Source of the DNA: VRUE01 sp035318745
Lineage (GTDB): Bacteria > Actinomycetota > Thermoleophilia > Solirubrobacterales > 70-9
Assembly (NCBI GenBank): GCA_035318745.1
Contig: DATHEA010000012.1
Span: forward strand, 17,176 to 81,175
DNA: 64,000 bases
Direction of reading: 5' to 3'
This document shows positions 46,151-54,074 of this stretch, piece after piece. Both the position numbers and the translations under genes were made by a program. Within the stretch, counting starts at the first letter, position 1. Every line of letters starts with the position of its first letter. The notes under the pieces were generated by a model that was not told the DNA's origin, ran no database searches, and was given only the letters and a program-made list of their open reading frames with translations.

Positions 46151-46512
46151 TTGACGATCAGCTCGATCGCAATTCCGACCAGCAGAACGGCGAAGAGCAG
46201 CGAGACCGCGCGCTGAGGGATCCGCTGCTGGATCGCGGTTCCCATCACGACACCGAGGACCGCGGGGATCGCGAGCAGCAGACCGGTGGTGACGTGGACG
46301 TTGCCGTAGAAACCGCCCTGGGCGATCGTGCCAAGCAGGCCGATCAGGACGATCGCGCCGAGGCTGGTGCCGGTCGCCAGCCGCTCCCCATAGCCGAACC
46401 AGAACATCAGCAGCGGCACGATCACGGTGCCGCCGCCGACGCCGAAGATGCCGCTGAAGATGCCCGCCAGGGTGCCGATCGTGGCGAGCTTCAGGGTCCG
46501 CTCCGATGGCAT
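46147..46512 (-). CDS. TauE/SafE-type transporter, N-terminal half protein
   Basis: 121 residues with four hydrophobic helices and the family motif GIFSGIFGVGGGTVIVPLL (about 18-36). TAGTAT lies 6 bases before the ATG, a leaderless arrangement. The gene is followed by its partner half in a GTGA overlap. No frame slip links the two: they are separate, complete reading frames. The heterodimer should equal one ordinary TSUP protein. The divergent otsB gene starts 18 bases away, and the two promoters overlap. Confidence 0.85.
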   Translation of the reverse strand: MPSERTLKLATIGTLAGIFSGIFGVGGGTVIVPLLMFWFGYGERLATGTSLGAIVLIGLLGTIAQGGFYGNVHVTTGLLLAIPAVLGVVMGTAIQQRIPQRAVSLLFAVLLVGIAIELIVK

Positions 46513-46530
46513 CGCGCGATACTAAGCGCC

Positions 46531-47352
46531 GTGTCTCCCGAATCCGGCAGAGGGGAGCGCGGGCTGGGCCTCGGGTCACTCGCGCGGCTGCGCGACGACC
46601 CCACCCACGCCGCGATCCTCACCGACGTCGACGGAACCCTGGCGCCGATCGTCCCCCGTCCGGAGCAGGCGGCTGTGCCACCCAGAGCCGCGGAGCTGCT
46701 CGTGGAGCTGAGCGAACGCTACGGCTTGGTCGCCTGCGTCTCCGGCCGGCAGGCCGAGGAGGCGCGGCAGCTGGTTGGCGTCGACCGCATCGCCTACGCC
46801 GGGAACCATGGCCTCGAGCTGTTGCTGCCCGGCGAGGAGGCGCCCCGCCTGGATCCCTCGCTGCAGGGGCGCGAGAGGGACGCCTCGGGCTTCGTCTCCG
46901 GGCTGGGAGAGGCAGCGCTGAGCGAGGCCGGCCTGCGCCTCGAGGACAAGGGCCCGATCCAGGCGCTGCACTGGCGCGGCGCCGAGGACGACCGGATGGC
47001 TGAAGCACGGGCGCACGAGATCGCCGCGGAGGCAGGACGAGCCGGCCTGGAGCTGCGCTGGGGGCGCAAGGTCCTCGAGCTGCGCCCGCCGGGGGGCGGT
47101 GGCAAGGACGCCGCGGTGGCGGCGCTGCTGGCGACCAATGGCCTGACCGCAGCCGTATACGCCGGCGACGACCGCACCGATCTCGACGCCTTCCGACGGT
47201 TGCGCGAGCTGTCTGAGAGTGGCGAGCTGGAGGCCGCGATCTGCGTCGGAGTCGTCTCCGACGAGGGTCCGCGGGAGATCGCCGACGAGGCCGATCTGAC
47301 GGTCGGTGGCCCCGCCGGTTGGCTGGCACTTCTAGAGGCGCTGGCAGAGTAG
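46531..47352 (+). CDS. otsB: Trehalose-6-phosphate phosphatase
   Basis: 273 residues from GTG 46531. HAD-type phosphatase: nucleophile D32 and acid D34 in LTDVDGTLAP, S in VACVSGRQ (motif II), K in GGGGKDAAVAAL and the acidic pair in YAGDDRTDLDAF (motif IV). The cap domain has YAGNHGLELL. It removes phosphate from trehalose-6-phosphate to make the osmoprotectant trehalose; no trehalose-phosphate synthase is in the window. An upstream in-frame extension overlaps the divergent transporter and lacks conservation. The following membrane-protein gene is 7 bases away. Confidence 0.9.
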   Translation: MSPESGRGERGLGLGSLARLRDDPTHAAILTDVDGTLAPIVPRPEQAAVPPRAAELLVELSERYGLVACVSGRQAEEARQLVGVDRIAYAGNHGLELLLPGEEAPRLDPSLQGRERDASGFVSGLGEAALSEAGLRLEDKGPIQALHWRGAEDDRMAEARAHEIAAEAGRAGLELRWGRKVLELRPPGGGGKDAAVAALLATNGLTAAVYAGDDRTDLDAFRRLRELSESGELEAAICVGVVSDEGPREIADEADLTVGGPAGWLALLEALAE

Positions 47353-47359
47353 GACGACG

Positions 47360-47875
47360 ATGCCCTTCACGGACCTGCTGCGAACCACCGTCTTCCTCAC
47401 CGGCGCCGAGGCGACCGCCCTGGGCGCGATCACGGCACTCGCCGCCGGCCGCGACAACGACACCACGACGGTCCTCGTCGCGGCCGCCTGGTGGTTGATC
47501 GCTCTGATCCTCGGCATGTACCTGGGGCGGCCGGCGCGCGCCGCCGACGGCGTCCACGACGCCCTCGCCAGGGCCCGCACCGCCACCTCGCTGCCCGAGG
47601 ACTCGCCCGGCCGGATCGTCGCCCGGCGCCTCTGGCCGATCGGCCTGACGGCAATCGCCGCCGGCGTCCTCGGCGTCCTCTTCCCCGGCGTCGCGGCGAT
47701 CGGAGCCGGCTACGCCCTCCTCGTCGCCCTGATGATGCGCACCCGCGAGGCAGCCGTCCTCGGCATCGAGGACCGCGACGGCGTCAAGTTCTACGTCGTC
47801 CCCAACTCCGCCCTCCAGCCAGTCGAGCTGGTCCGCACCCCGGGCCTGCGCAGCGATCGGCTGCACGCACGCTGA
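47360..47875 (+). CDS. Conserved membrane protein of unknown function
   Basis: 171 residues with four predicted transmembrane segments: about 8-25, 37-56, 93-110 and 111-127. The loop between the second and third helix is cytosolic and rich in Ala/Arg. The C-terminal stretch REAAVLGIEDRDGVKFYVVPNSALQPVELVRTPG is soluble and looks conserved. AGGACGACG precedes the ATG. It is probably co-transcribed with otsB, and the hairpin at 47889 ends the unit. I do not recognise the family. Confidence 0.8.
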   Translation: MPFTDLLRTTVFLTGAEATALGAITALAAGRDNDTTTVLVAAAWWLIALILGMYLGRPARAADGVHDALARARTATSLPEDSPGRIVARRLWPIGLTAIAAGVLGVLFPGVAAIGAGYALLVALMMRTREAAVLGIEDRDGVKFYVVPNSALQPVELVRTPGLRSDRLHAR

Positions 47876-47888
47876 GGCACGACCAAAA

Positions 47889-47918
47889 GCGAACGACCCG
47901 CCGTAGCGGGTCGTTCGC
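47889..47918. terminator. Strong hairpin terminator
   Basis: GCGAACGACCCGC-cgta-GCGGGTCGTTCGC is a perfect 13-bp stem with a 4-base loop. It lies 13 bases after the membrane-protein stop, with AAAA before and aaat after, so it can act on transcripts from either side. Confidence 0.8.
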
Positions 47919-48254
47919 AAATCTTGGGGGAGCCCGGTGAATGGTGAATCCGTGCCCCGATATCGCGTTGTCGATCATAGCGAATTTGCCATGAGCTTCG
48001 CAGACAGAAAATAGCGCCCCCAGCCATACACAAGACGAACCACGCGGTCGTGATCGAGGGCGGTCCGCTCACTCTGGGACAGCCCGGCGATCAGGCTTCG
48101 ATGACAACCGAGCCGACGCCCGAGGCGCGCAATCCTGTCCAAGGAGTTCGGCTGAGTTCACTGGAGTCGGGAACCAAATTTCGGAACCAAGTGTGGCGCC
48201 TAGCCACCGCCCAACCAGGCCTGTCGAGCAACTGAATCGAGTCACCTACATCGT
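47919..48254. other. Non-coding stretch at the island boundary
   Basis: 336 bases without a convincing gene; the short plus-strand frame (61 residues) has no start signal or protein-like composition. It contains ccccgatatcgc (47955-47966), which recurs inverted at 54111-54122, and is less GC-rich than the genes before it. Nothing else recognisable. Confidence 0.5.
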
Positions 48255-48512
48255 CTAGCGACGTGGCGGCCACTCGCCGTGCAGGCGGTGGTGCGCAAGC
48301 TTGTAGACATCCAAGCGCCTGCCCTCGCGAGGGGTGTGGCCGAGGCCTCCGGCCACGTACTCCAGACCCGGTTTTCCATCCGCGAACCGGACGACCCGGA
48401 AGACGATCCTCCACGGTCCGCCTGGCTCAGGCACGTAGACCTTGACGCAGAGAGGAAGACGCGTTCCCGACGCGTGGTCCGGGTCGCAGTAGCGATACTC
48501 GTCGGCCGACAC
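48255..48512 (-). CDS. Small toxin-like protein, possibly truncated start
   Basis: 85 residues by the GTG at 48512; the C-terminal part (GGPWRIVFRVVRFADGKPGLEYVAGGLGHTPREGRRLDVYKLAHHRL) has the basic beta-sheet look of RelE/ParE-type toxins, but I see no decisive catalytic set. The same frame is open upstream to the stop of the response regulator (48653) and encodes a protein-like segment (AHFDEALFEADIKRLPGARQALTAARNHYEREG). That segment has no ATG, GTG or TTG, so the natural start may have been lost, or the gene may be a remnant. No antitoxin gene is evident. It is last on the minus strand of the two-component cluster. Confidence 0.5.
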   Translation of the reverse strand: MSADEYRYCDPDHASGTRLPLCVKVYVPEPGGPWRIVFRVVRFADGKPGLEYVAGGLGHTPREGRRLDVYKLAHHRLHGEWPPRR

Positions 48513-48650
48513 CCCCTCGCGTTCGTAATGGTTGCGCGCCGCGGTCAGCGCTTGGCGTGCTCCGGGAAGACGCTTGATGTCCGCCTCGAAGAGCGCCTCG
48601 TCGAAATGAGCAGGGGCATGGCCCCGACCACGTCTGCGTGGGCTGATGGT

Positions 48651-49415
48651 TCAGCCCTCGTCGTCCGGGGGGAGGGGCGCGCCGTAGGCGCGCTCAAACT
48701 CTTCTAGCTCGCGGGGGGTTAGGGGGCTGCTTCCATGCCGAGCATGGACGTCGTCCATGGTTTTGCCAGCGGGCTCCGGAGGAAGCTCGTCGAGGACCCA
48801 GCCGACGAACCGGTACAGGTCGTCCTCCGCGATCTCAAGCCGCTCGGCGATCTCACGAGGCGAAAAGCCGTCAGCGACCAGCCGCAGGATCTCTTTGTCC
48901 TGCTCGCCCAAGTCGGGCAGGGCCTCTGCTGCCGCAGGAATACCGCGTATATCAAACATCTCGCTTTTCAAGAATAGCTCCCACAGAGCGGCGCGCCTGG
49001 ATTCCTGATGTGCGGCGGCAAGGGTGCAGCAACGCTGCATCATCTCCTCGATCTGGGTGTAGTCCAGGTTCTTCGGCCAGACTTCGTCGAAGACCTCTCG
49101 CTCGGAGGGCTCCAAGTCGTCGTCGACGAGCCAGGCCGAGTAGCCAATGACCGGAAGGCTGGGATAAAGATCCTTAGCGTAACGGGCGAGGCTGACACCG
49201 CTCCTGTCGTCCCAGGGCTCATCCCTGAGTCGGATGTCAGTGAGGATCAGGTCGATCACGTTGTTGAGGATCGCCTCGCGCGCCTCGTCCTCGGAGAGCA
49301 GTCCGATCGGCCTGGAGTCGAGCGTGGCGAGCAGGTCGGTCCGCTGCGCGAGCGCCTCCGGGTTGTCCTCGACGACGAGGATGACCGGCAGCTCCCGGGT
49401 GATGACGCTGGTCAT
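48651..49415 (-). CDS. Response regulator with C-terminal helix-turn-helix-like domain
   Basis: 254 residues. The receiver has E16/D17, the phospho-acceptor D60 (LILTDIRL), Ser93 in GYSAW and K115 (WPKN). It carries an insertion after the acceptor (RDEPWDDRSGVSLARYAKDLYP) that also occurs in the single-domain regulator at 52391, so the two are relatives. Residues about 165-205 (LGEQDKEILRLVADGFSPREIAERLEIAEDDLYRFVGWVLDEL) resemble a LuxR-type HTH. The C-terminal 45 residues are acidic. The start overlaps the kinase stop (ATGA), so kinase and regulator are a coupled pair. Confidence 0.85.
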   Translation of the reverse strand: MTSVITRELPVILVVEDNPEALAQRTDLLATLDSRPIGLLSEDEAREAILNNVIDLILTDIRLRDEPWDDRSGVSLARYAKDLYPSLPVIGYSAWLVDDDLEPSEREVFDEVWPKNLDYTQIEEMMQRCCTLAAAHQESRRAALWELFLKSEMFDIRGIPAAAEALPDLGEQDKEILRLVADGFSPREIAERLEIAEDDLYRFVGWVLDELPPEPAGKTMDDVHARHGSSPLTPRELEEFERAYGAPLPPDDEG

Positions 49416-51148
49416 GCCGACCTCGCCAACATCGCTTCCGCTTCCTCTGGCCGTGGGAACCGCAGCACAAACGTCACACCACCACGATAGTTACTTAGGT
49501 CGATCGACGCATGGTGGTCGTCGAGGACATGCCTGACCAGCCACAGCCCGAACCCCGAGCCACCGTGCTTAGAGGTGACTCCCTCCTGGAAGATCCGCTG
49601 CTCGACCGGCAGGTCCGGCGAGCCCGGGGGCACCTGCAGACGATGAGGGTTGATACCGGTCGCGTTGTCACTGTAGGTGACCTGGATCTCCCGAGCACGC
49701 TGACTCGGTGGGTTGATCTGGAAGTCGATGCGCCTACCGGTTCTTTTTGCGTCCTGGAAAGCGTCGATGCTGTTCAGGAGCAGGTTGAGGAACACCTGGC
49801 GGAGCCAGTCGGGACGGGCAAGCACCTCGGCGTCCCCCTGTGGTGCTTTCACTTCGATCTTCGCCTGCTGCAGGCGGCCCGCCACGGCGGTACGGGCCTG
49901 CGCCCAGATCTCCCCCAAGCTCACCCGCTGCCAGTCGCCGGGGGCGACCGACGATGGCGCCGCCGTTATCTGTTTCAGCACCAGGTCGAGGTCGCTCAGG
50001 GCTTTGCTGACGTACTCGATATCGGGGTCGTGTTCGGGCCTGCCGAGTTTGACCCACAGGTTGCGCAGACCGGTGTTGGCGATGGTCGCGTAGTTGTGGG
50101 CCTCGTGCTTGACCGAGCGGGCCACCTCCAAGCCGGTCACCGCCATCGCGGTCTCCAGGTATTCGCCGATGCGAACGCCAAGGCGCCGCGAGTTACGGAA
50201 GTTGGTGATCGAAACCCCGACGGCGTTGGCGATGCTCTCGAATCCGCGCAGCTCGACCTCGGAGTAGTCGAACTCGCAGCGGGCCGCGACGCTGAGCACA
50301 CCGAACACCTCGTTCCCGACTTTGACCGGGACCGCGACGAAGCTACGAACGTTCTTGCTCCACCGATGGGACATCAGGGCCGCGTGGCGTTTGGGATCGA
50401 GTCGGCTCGCCGGCACCGTCGTCTTCGCGAAGAGGGCGGTTTCGAAATCCTCGTATTCGCTGAGGTCCTCGAAGTCCCATTCGCTCAGCTCGGGTTGATC
50501 GCCGAATCCGTCGAGCGCGATACACACTAGTTTCTTACCTCTGTGCTCGCGGAGCGCGACGTACTCCATCCCGGACGCCTCTTTGATCAGCTTGGCGATC
50601 GAGTCGAAGAAATCCCGGTCAGCCTTGTTGACGTCGAGCGGCTGCTGCAGCTTCGTCAGCAGGTTGAAGGCGAACTCGTTCTCGTACACCAGACCGAGCA
50701 GGCGGGTGATCGCAAAGAGGTCCGCACGGGTTTGCGCGTCTATCCCGCTCCGGTCCAAGCCGTCGAGACGGAGGACGCCGATGCAGCTGTCGCCGCGAAG
50801 CGCGTACACCGCGACACCCGCAACCGCGCCACCGGCTCCGCCTTTAGCAGCTGAGAGGAGCTGGCTCAGGTCTGAGATCTGCTCGTCTGGAACTTCGAGG
50901 CTGCTGACCGGAACCTCGATCTTGGCAACGCCCTCGGGCGGGACGAACGGCACGTAGGCTCCGATGCTGAGGTCGAGGCTGTAGAAGCCGCTGGCCGTCG
51001 CGTTCAGCCGCTCCACACATGCCTCGACGATCGCGCGGGCCGTGGTGCGCGGGGTCTCCGCCACCGCGGCCCCGGCCAGAGCGTCCTGCAGGAGAGAGCT
51101 GGGTGTCCCTGCCAGACCTCCCCCGCCGACTGGAGCGTCATCCAACAT
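49412..51148 (-). CDS. GAF-domain sensor histidine kinase
   Basis: 578 residues, cytosolic (no membrane segment). Two GAF-like sensor regions lie at about 30-165 and 180-330. The H-box is atypical, VARSVKHEAHNYA with H348, followed by N box LNLLLNSIDAFQ, G1 SDNATGINP and G2 GGSGFGLWLVRHVLDDHHASIDL. The sequence around the His and the ATP lid parallels the kinase at 51151-52353, so the two are paralogues. The gene follows that kinase by 2 bases and overlaps the response regulator at its 3' end. It probably senses a soluble ligand. Confidence 0.88.
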   Translation of the reverse strand: MLDDAPVGGGGLAGTPSSLLQDALAGAAVAETPRTTARAIVEACVERLNATASGFYSLDLSIGAYVPFVPPEGVAKIEVPVSSLEVPDEQISDLSQLLSAAKGGAGGAVAGVAVYALRGDSCIGVLRLDGLDRSGIDAQTRADLFAITRLLGLVYENEFAFNLLTKLQQPLDVNKADRDFFDSIAKLIKEASGMEYVALREHRGKKLVCIALDGFGDQPELSEWDFEDLSEYEDFETALFAKTTVPASRLDPKRHAALMSHRWSKNVRSFVAVPVKVGNEVFGVLSVAARCEFDYSEVELRGFESIANAVGVSITNFRNSRRLGVRIGEYLETAMAVTGLEVARSVKHEAHNYATIANTGLRNLWVKLGRPEHDPDIEYVSKALSDLDLVLKQITAAPSSVAPGDWQRVSLGEIWAQARTAVAGRLQQAKIEVKAPQGDAEVLARPDWLRQVFLNLLLNSIDAFQDAKRTGRRIDFQINPPSQRAREIQVTYSDNATGINPHRLQVPPGSPDLPVEQRIFQEGVTSKHGGSGFGLWLVRHVLDDHHASIDLSNYRGGVTFVLRFPRPEEAEAMLARSA

Positions 51149-51150
51149 GC

Positions 51151-52353
51151 TCAGTTGACCCTACCCGCTCGAGCTGGGAGTGAGATCGCGAAGGTGACCC
51201 CGCCACGGTAGTCGAGAAGGTCGATCGAGCCACCGTGGGCATCGAGGATCGACCTGACCAGGAACAGCCCGAAACCGCCTCCCCCCTGTTTCGACGTAAT
51301 CCCCGCTTCGAAGATCAGCTGCTGGACCGGCAGCCCGGCGCTCTCCGGCGGACCCTTGAGCGTGGCCGGGTTGATCCCGCCGGCATTGTCTCGGTAGACG
51401 AGCGAGACATCCTTCTCTCGGCTGCCCGGATCACGAACGGAGAGCTCGATCCAACGCTCGCGCCGATGTTTTGCCTGCTCCCGAAACGCATCGACGCTGT
51501 TCGTGAGCAGATTCAGCAAAGCGTTCACGAACCAACCCTTCCTCACGTCGATCTCGATGTCCGCACCCACGTATCGGGCAACAACGCGCTGGGCGGACAT
51601 CGCCTCGGACAGGCCCTCCGTTGCCTGTTCCCAGAGGCGCCTGAGCGGTACGGACCGGACTTCGCCGCCCGGATCCCATTGTGGAGCTCGCAGCCGGTCC
51701 AGCGAGTTACGCACCCGCAGGAGGCTCTCGGACGCGTGTTCAACTGCGGACTCGAGCTCGGATCCACGCACGGCGACCCAGATCTCGCGTAGGGACGTCT
51801 GGCACAGATCGAGGTAGTTCGCGGCCTCATGTCGCACCGATCGGCTGACCTCGAGCTCCGCGCTCTCGGCAACCTGCAGCGCGACCTCGGAGCGTTGTCC
51901 GTAGACGACGAGCAGTAGGGACGCAAGCGCGCGCAGTGCCCTCCGGCTGGTCTCGTTGACCAGCTCCGGCCGACCGCCCTCGAGCTTGACGAGGGCGACA
52001 CAGGAATCCGCTTTGGTCACGTAGATCGCCATACCCCCGGGGTCGCCCCGGGGCGACCTGCTGGCGCCAACCTCGGCATCCACCAGCGCCGCCGCCGGCC
52101 CGACCCCGCTCGCTGGGACGGCGATGCGCTCGACCGCCAGCGGCGATCCCAATCGCTTGGACCCCAGTACCACCAGCGGCTCCAGGCTCTGCCCCCGTGG
52201 GTCGCGGAAGTACACGGCTCCCCGCGATGCGCCGACCCGTTTCATCAGAGCCGAGAGAACCGCCTCGCTCCGCTCCGTACTCCGACCGGAAAGCCCGAAC
52301 GACTCGAGCGCTTCGATCAGCGATGACTCGTCAGCGGACAACCTCACCATCAT
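51151..52353 (-). CDS. GAF-like sensor histidine kinase
   Basis: 400 residues from ATG 52353. An N-terminal GAF-like region (about 20-165) precedes an H-box VSRSVRHEAANYL with H175, aligned with the partner kinase. The ATP-binding domain has LLNLLTNSVDAFR, YRDNAGGINP and GGGGFGLFLVRSILDAHGGSIDL. It lacks the partner's second GAF region. It is divergent from the single-domain response regulator at 52391 (37 bases apart). So the cluster holds two similar kinases and two similar receivers, and cross-talk or heterodimers are possible. The longer in-frame upstream extension has no support. Confidence 0.88.
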   Translation of the reverse strand: MMVRLSADESSLIEALESFGLSGRSTERSEAVLSALMKRVGASRGAVYFRDPRGQSLEPLVVLGSKRLGSPLAVERIAVPASGVGPAAALVDAEVGASRSPRGDPGGMAIYVTKADSCVALVKLEGGRPELVNETSRRALRALASLLLVVYGQRSEVALQVAESAELEVSRSVRHEAANYLDLCQTSLREIWVAVRGSELESAVEHASESLLRVRNSLDRLRAPQWDPGGEVRSVPLRRLWEQATEGLSEAMSAQRVVARYVGADIEIDVRKGWFVNALLNLLTNSVDAFREQAKHRRERWIELSVRDPGSREKDVSLVYRDNAGGINPATLKGPPESAGLPVQQLIFEAGITSKQGGGGFGLFLVRSILDAHGGSIDLLDYRGGVTFAISLPARAGRVN

Positions 52354-52390
52354 TCCAAAAAGATGCTCGACCAACAGTAGAGTCCCGACG

Positions 52391-52807
52391 GTGAAGGGGC
52401 GCCCAACTGTTCTGATCGTCGACGATGACCTGAATAGTCTCCATAACCGAACTGCGATGTTCGCGGAGAGCGGGCTCACGGTACGTGAGGCCGCATCGAT
52501 GGATGAGGCCGTCGAACTGATCGGGGATCAGGAAGACGAGATCGATCTCGCGATCATCGACATCAACCTGACCGGCGACCCGCTCGACCAGTCCGGAGTT
52601 GAGCTGGCCAGGCTGCTGCGAAAACAGCATCCGACGGTTCCGGTTGTCGCGTACTCGGCGTACTACTCCGAGGACGAGGTCGACCCCGACCTGCACACGC
52701 TGTTCGCGGAGTGGGTCGTGAAGGGGTCGATGAGCGTGCGCAGCCTCGACGAGTTCGTCGATCGCTGCCACTCACTCGCCCGGCAGCACCACAGGTCGAA
52801 CGAGTGA
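52391..52807 (+). CDS. Single-domain response regulator
   Basis: 138 residues, GTG start with TAGAGT 7 bases upstream, so leaderless. The receiver has D11-D13, phospho-acceptor D57 (AIIDINLTGDP), Ser89 in AYSAYY and K111 (WVVKGS). It shares the D/E-P-x-D-x-SGV-LAR insertion with the regulator at 48651. There is no output domain. It is the first gene of the plus-strand arm and is followed 4 bases later by a membrane protein, then the Cap15-like protein. It may relay the kinase signal to those proteins by direct contact (inference). Confidence 0.88.
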   Translation: MKGRPTVLIVDDDLNSLHNRTAMFAESGLTVREAASMDEAVELIGDQEDEIDLAIIDINLTGDPLDQSGVELARLLRKQHPTVPVVAYSAYYSEDEVDPDLHTLFAEWVVKGSMSVRSLDEFVDRCHSLARQHHRSNE

Positions 52808-52811
52808 CGAC

Positions 52812-53441
52812 GTGCTGCTGCTCGCCTCCGTCCACACGTGGGTCCTCAACGTCGCCGCGGCATCCTCGCAGGGCAGCGGAGCGGCGACCACCGCGTGGAT
52901 TGCCGCCGCGGCCGCGCTGATCGTCGGCGCCGCGACGGTTGCGGCCAACCTCTGGATCGCGCGGGAGCAGCGGCGAGGCGCCGCCAAGCAGCCGGCCCTG
53001 GAGCAGAGCGTCGCGCTCGCGCACGAACGGGACGGCCGCATCCGATTGGCAGTCGAGGCCGTGGAGACGATTCGCATCCGCTGCTGGGAGATCTCCTCGG
53101 TTTGCCGGGATCGCGACGGCCGCGCGGACACCGACCTGGCGACCAGGCTCGGCCTGCAGACCGATCGGCTGACGGCCGACGCCCAGAGGCTGCACCAGTC
53201 CTGGGTGCTGCTCCGTCCCGATCTCTCCGAGAGCGAGCACGATCGCCTGCTCTCCGCCCGCATCCTCTGCCTCGAAGCGCTGGACGCCCTCGTCACCGCG
53301 ATCGCGGTGGGGCTGCGCATGTCGCCTCCTGCGACCACGGTTGTACGGGGGTCCGTGGAGACCCTCGACGGCCTCGCCAACACCCTGGTCGGCGACCTGC
53401 TCGCCCTGCGCCGGGTCTGGGCGACCCCCGGCCGCGCCTAG
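52812..53441 (+). CDS. Membrane-anchored helical protein, unknown
   Basis: 209 residues, GTG start. One strong transmembrane segment at about 26-46 (AAWIAAAAALIVGAATVAANLWIA-type helix) leaves a long cytosolic helical domain with conserved-looking Arg/Asp/Glu (ALEQSVALAHERDGRIRLAVEAVETIRIRC..., RLHQSWVLLRPDLSESEHDRLL). I do not recognise it. It lies between a receiver and a Cap15-like effector, spaced by 4 and 6 bases, so the three are one transcription unit and may be parts of the same system. No motif points to an enzymatic role. Confidence 0.72.
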   Translation: MLLLASVHTWVLNVAAASSQGSGAATTAWIAAAAALIVGAATVAANLWIAREQRRGAAKQPALEQSVALAHERDGRIRLAVEAVETIRIRCWEISSVCRDRDGRADTDLATRLGLQTDRLTADAQRLHQSWVLLRPDLSESEHDRLLSARILCLEALDALVTAIAVGLRMSPPATTVVRGSVETLDGLANTLVGDLLALRRVWATPGRA

Positions 53442-53447
53442 TTACCG

Positions 53448-54065
53448 ATGTCGCAGCAGAACCTCATCCGGCTCGCCGTCGCCCTGACCACCGCCACCTG
53501 GATCGTCGTGGTCCTCGTCCGTGGGTCGAAGCTCGACATCTCGCTGCTGAGCTCCTTCGGCGTCGTCACCGCCGTGGTCACGATCGCCGTGGCCCTCCTC
53601 GATCGCCTGCTCTGGCGGCTGCCCTGGGTGAGCACGATCTTCAAGCAGCACTCCCCGGCGATCCGCGGCACCTGGAAGGCGCATGTGGTCTCAAGCCGAC
53701 AGGAGGAGCCGTTTCTCGGGTATCTAGTCGTCGAGCAAACGCTGACCACGGTCTCGGCGCGGATGCTGATGGAGACCGGATGGTCCGAGACCCTTGCCGG
53801 CCACTGGAGCCGATCCGACGACGGCCATCCGGCGGTCTTCTACATCTGGCGCCGCTTCCCGGCAAACGAGGTGGACGATGCGGAGGGGCCGGGATACATC
53901 CAGTACGGGGCCGGCGTGCTCGAGGTGCGCGGCGGTCCCCCCTTCCGCGTCCGAGGACCGTATTGGACCAGTGAAAGGCACGGGGGAACCGTGACTCTCT
54001 CCCACCACAGGAAGACGATCTGCAAGTCGTATGACCAGGCCGCGAACCTCTACGAGGGCAGCTGA
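53448..54065 (+). CDS. Cap15-like effector: two N-terminal TM helices and beta-barrel domain
   Basis: 205 residues. Two hydrophobic helices (about 7-25 and 35-52) are followed by SPAIRGTWKAHVVSS (about 68-82) and a beta-rich domain with VVEQTLTTVSARMLMETGWSET, FYIWRRFPAN, YGAGVLEV and VRGPYWTSERHGGTVTLS. This is the order of elements in the SMODS-associating 2TM-beta (Cap15) family, whose members in CBASS bind cyclic dinucleotides and breach the inner membrane. No CD-NTase (cyclase) gene is in the window; the neighbours are receivers and kinases. The match rests on my reading of the motif order. It is the last gene of the plus-strand arm. Confidence 0.72.
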   Translation: MSQQNLIRLAVALTTATWIVVVLVRGSKLDISLLSSFGVVTAVVTIAVALLDRLLWRLPWVSTIFKQHSPAIRGTWKAHVVSSRQEEPFLGYLVVEQTLTTVSARMLMETGWSETLAGHWSRSDDGHPAVFYIWRRFPANEVDDAEGPGYIQYGAGVLEVRGGPPFRVRGPYWTSERHGGTVTLSHHRKTICKSYDQAANLYEGS

Positions 54066-54074
54066 GACCAGTTA

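Noticed and set aside
48050..48235. 61-codon plus-strand frame in the island boundary
   Set aside because: No start signal, no protein-like pattern and no coupling to a neighbour.
52124..52390. N-terminal extension of the single-domain receiver at 52391
   Set aside because: It runs antisense through the start of the divergent kinase gene and has no receiver features; the GTG with a TAGAGT box is better.
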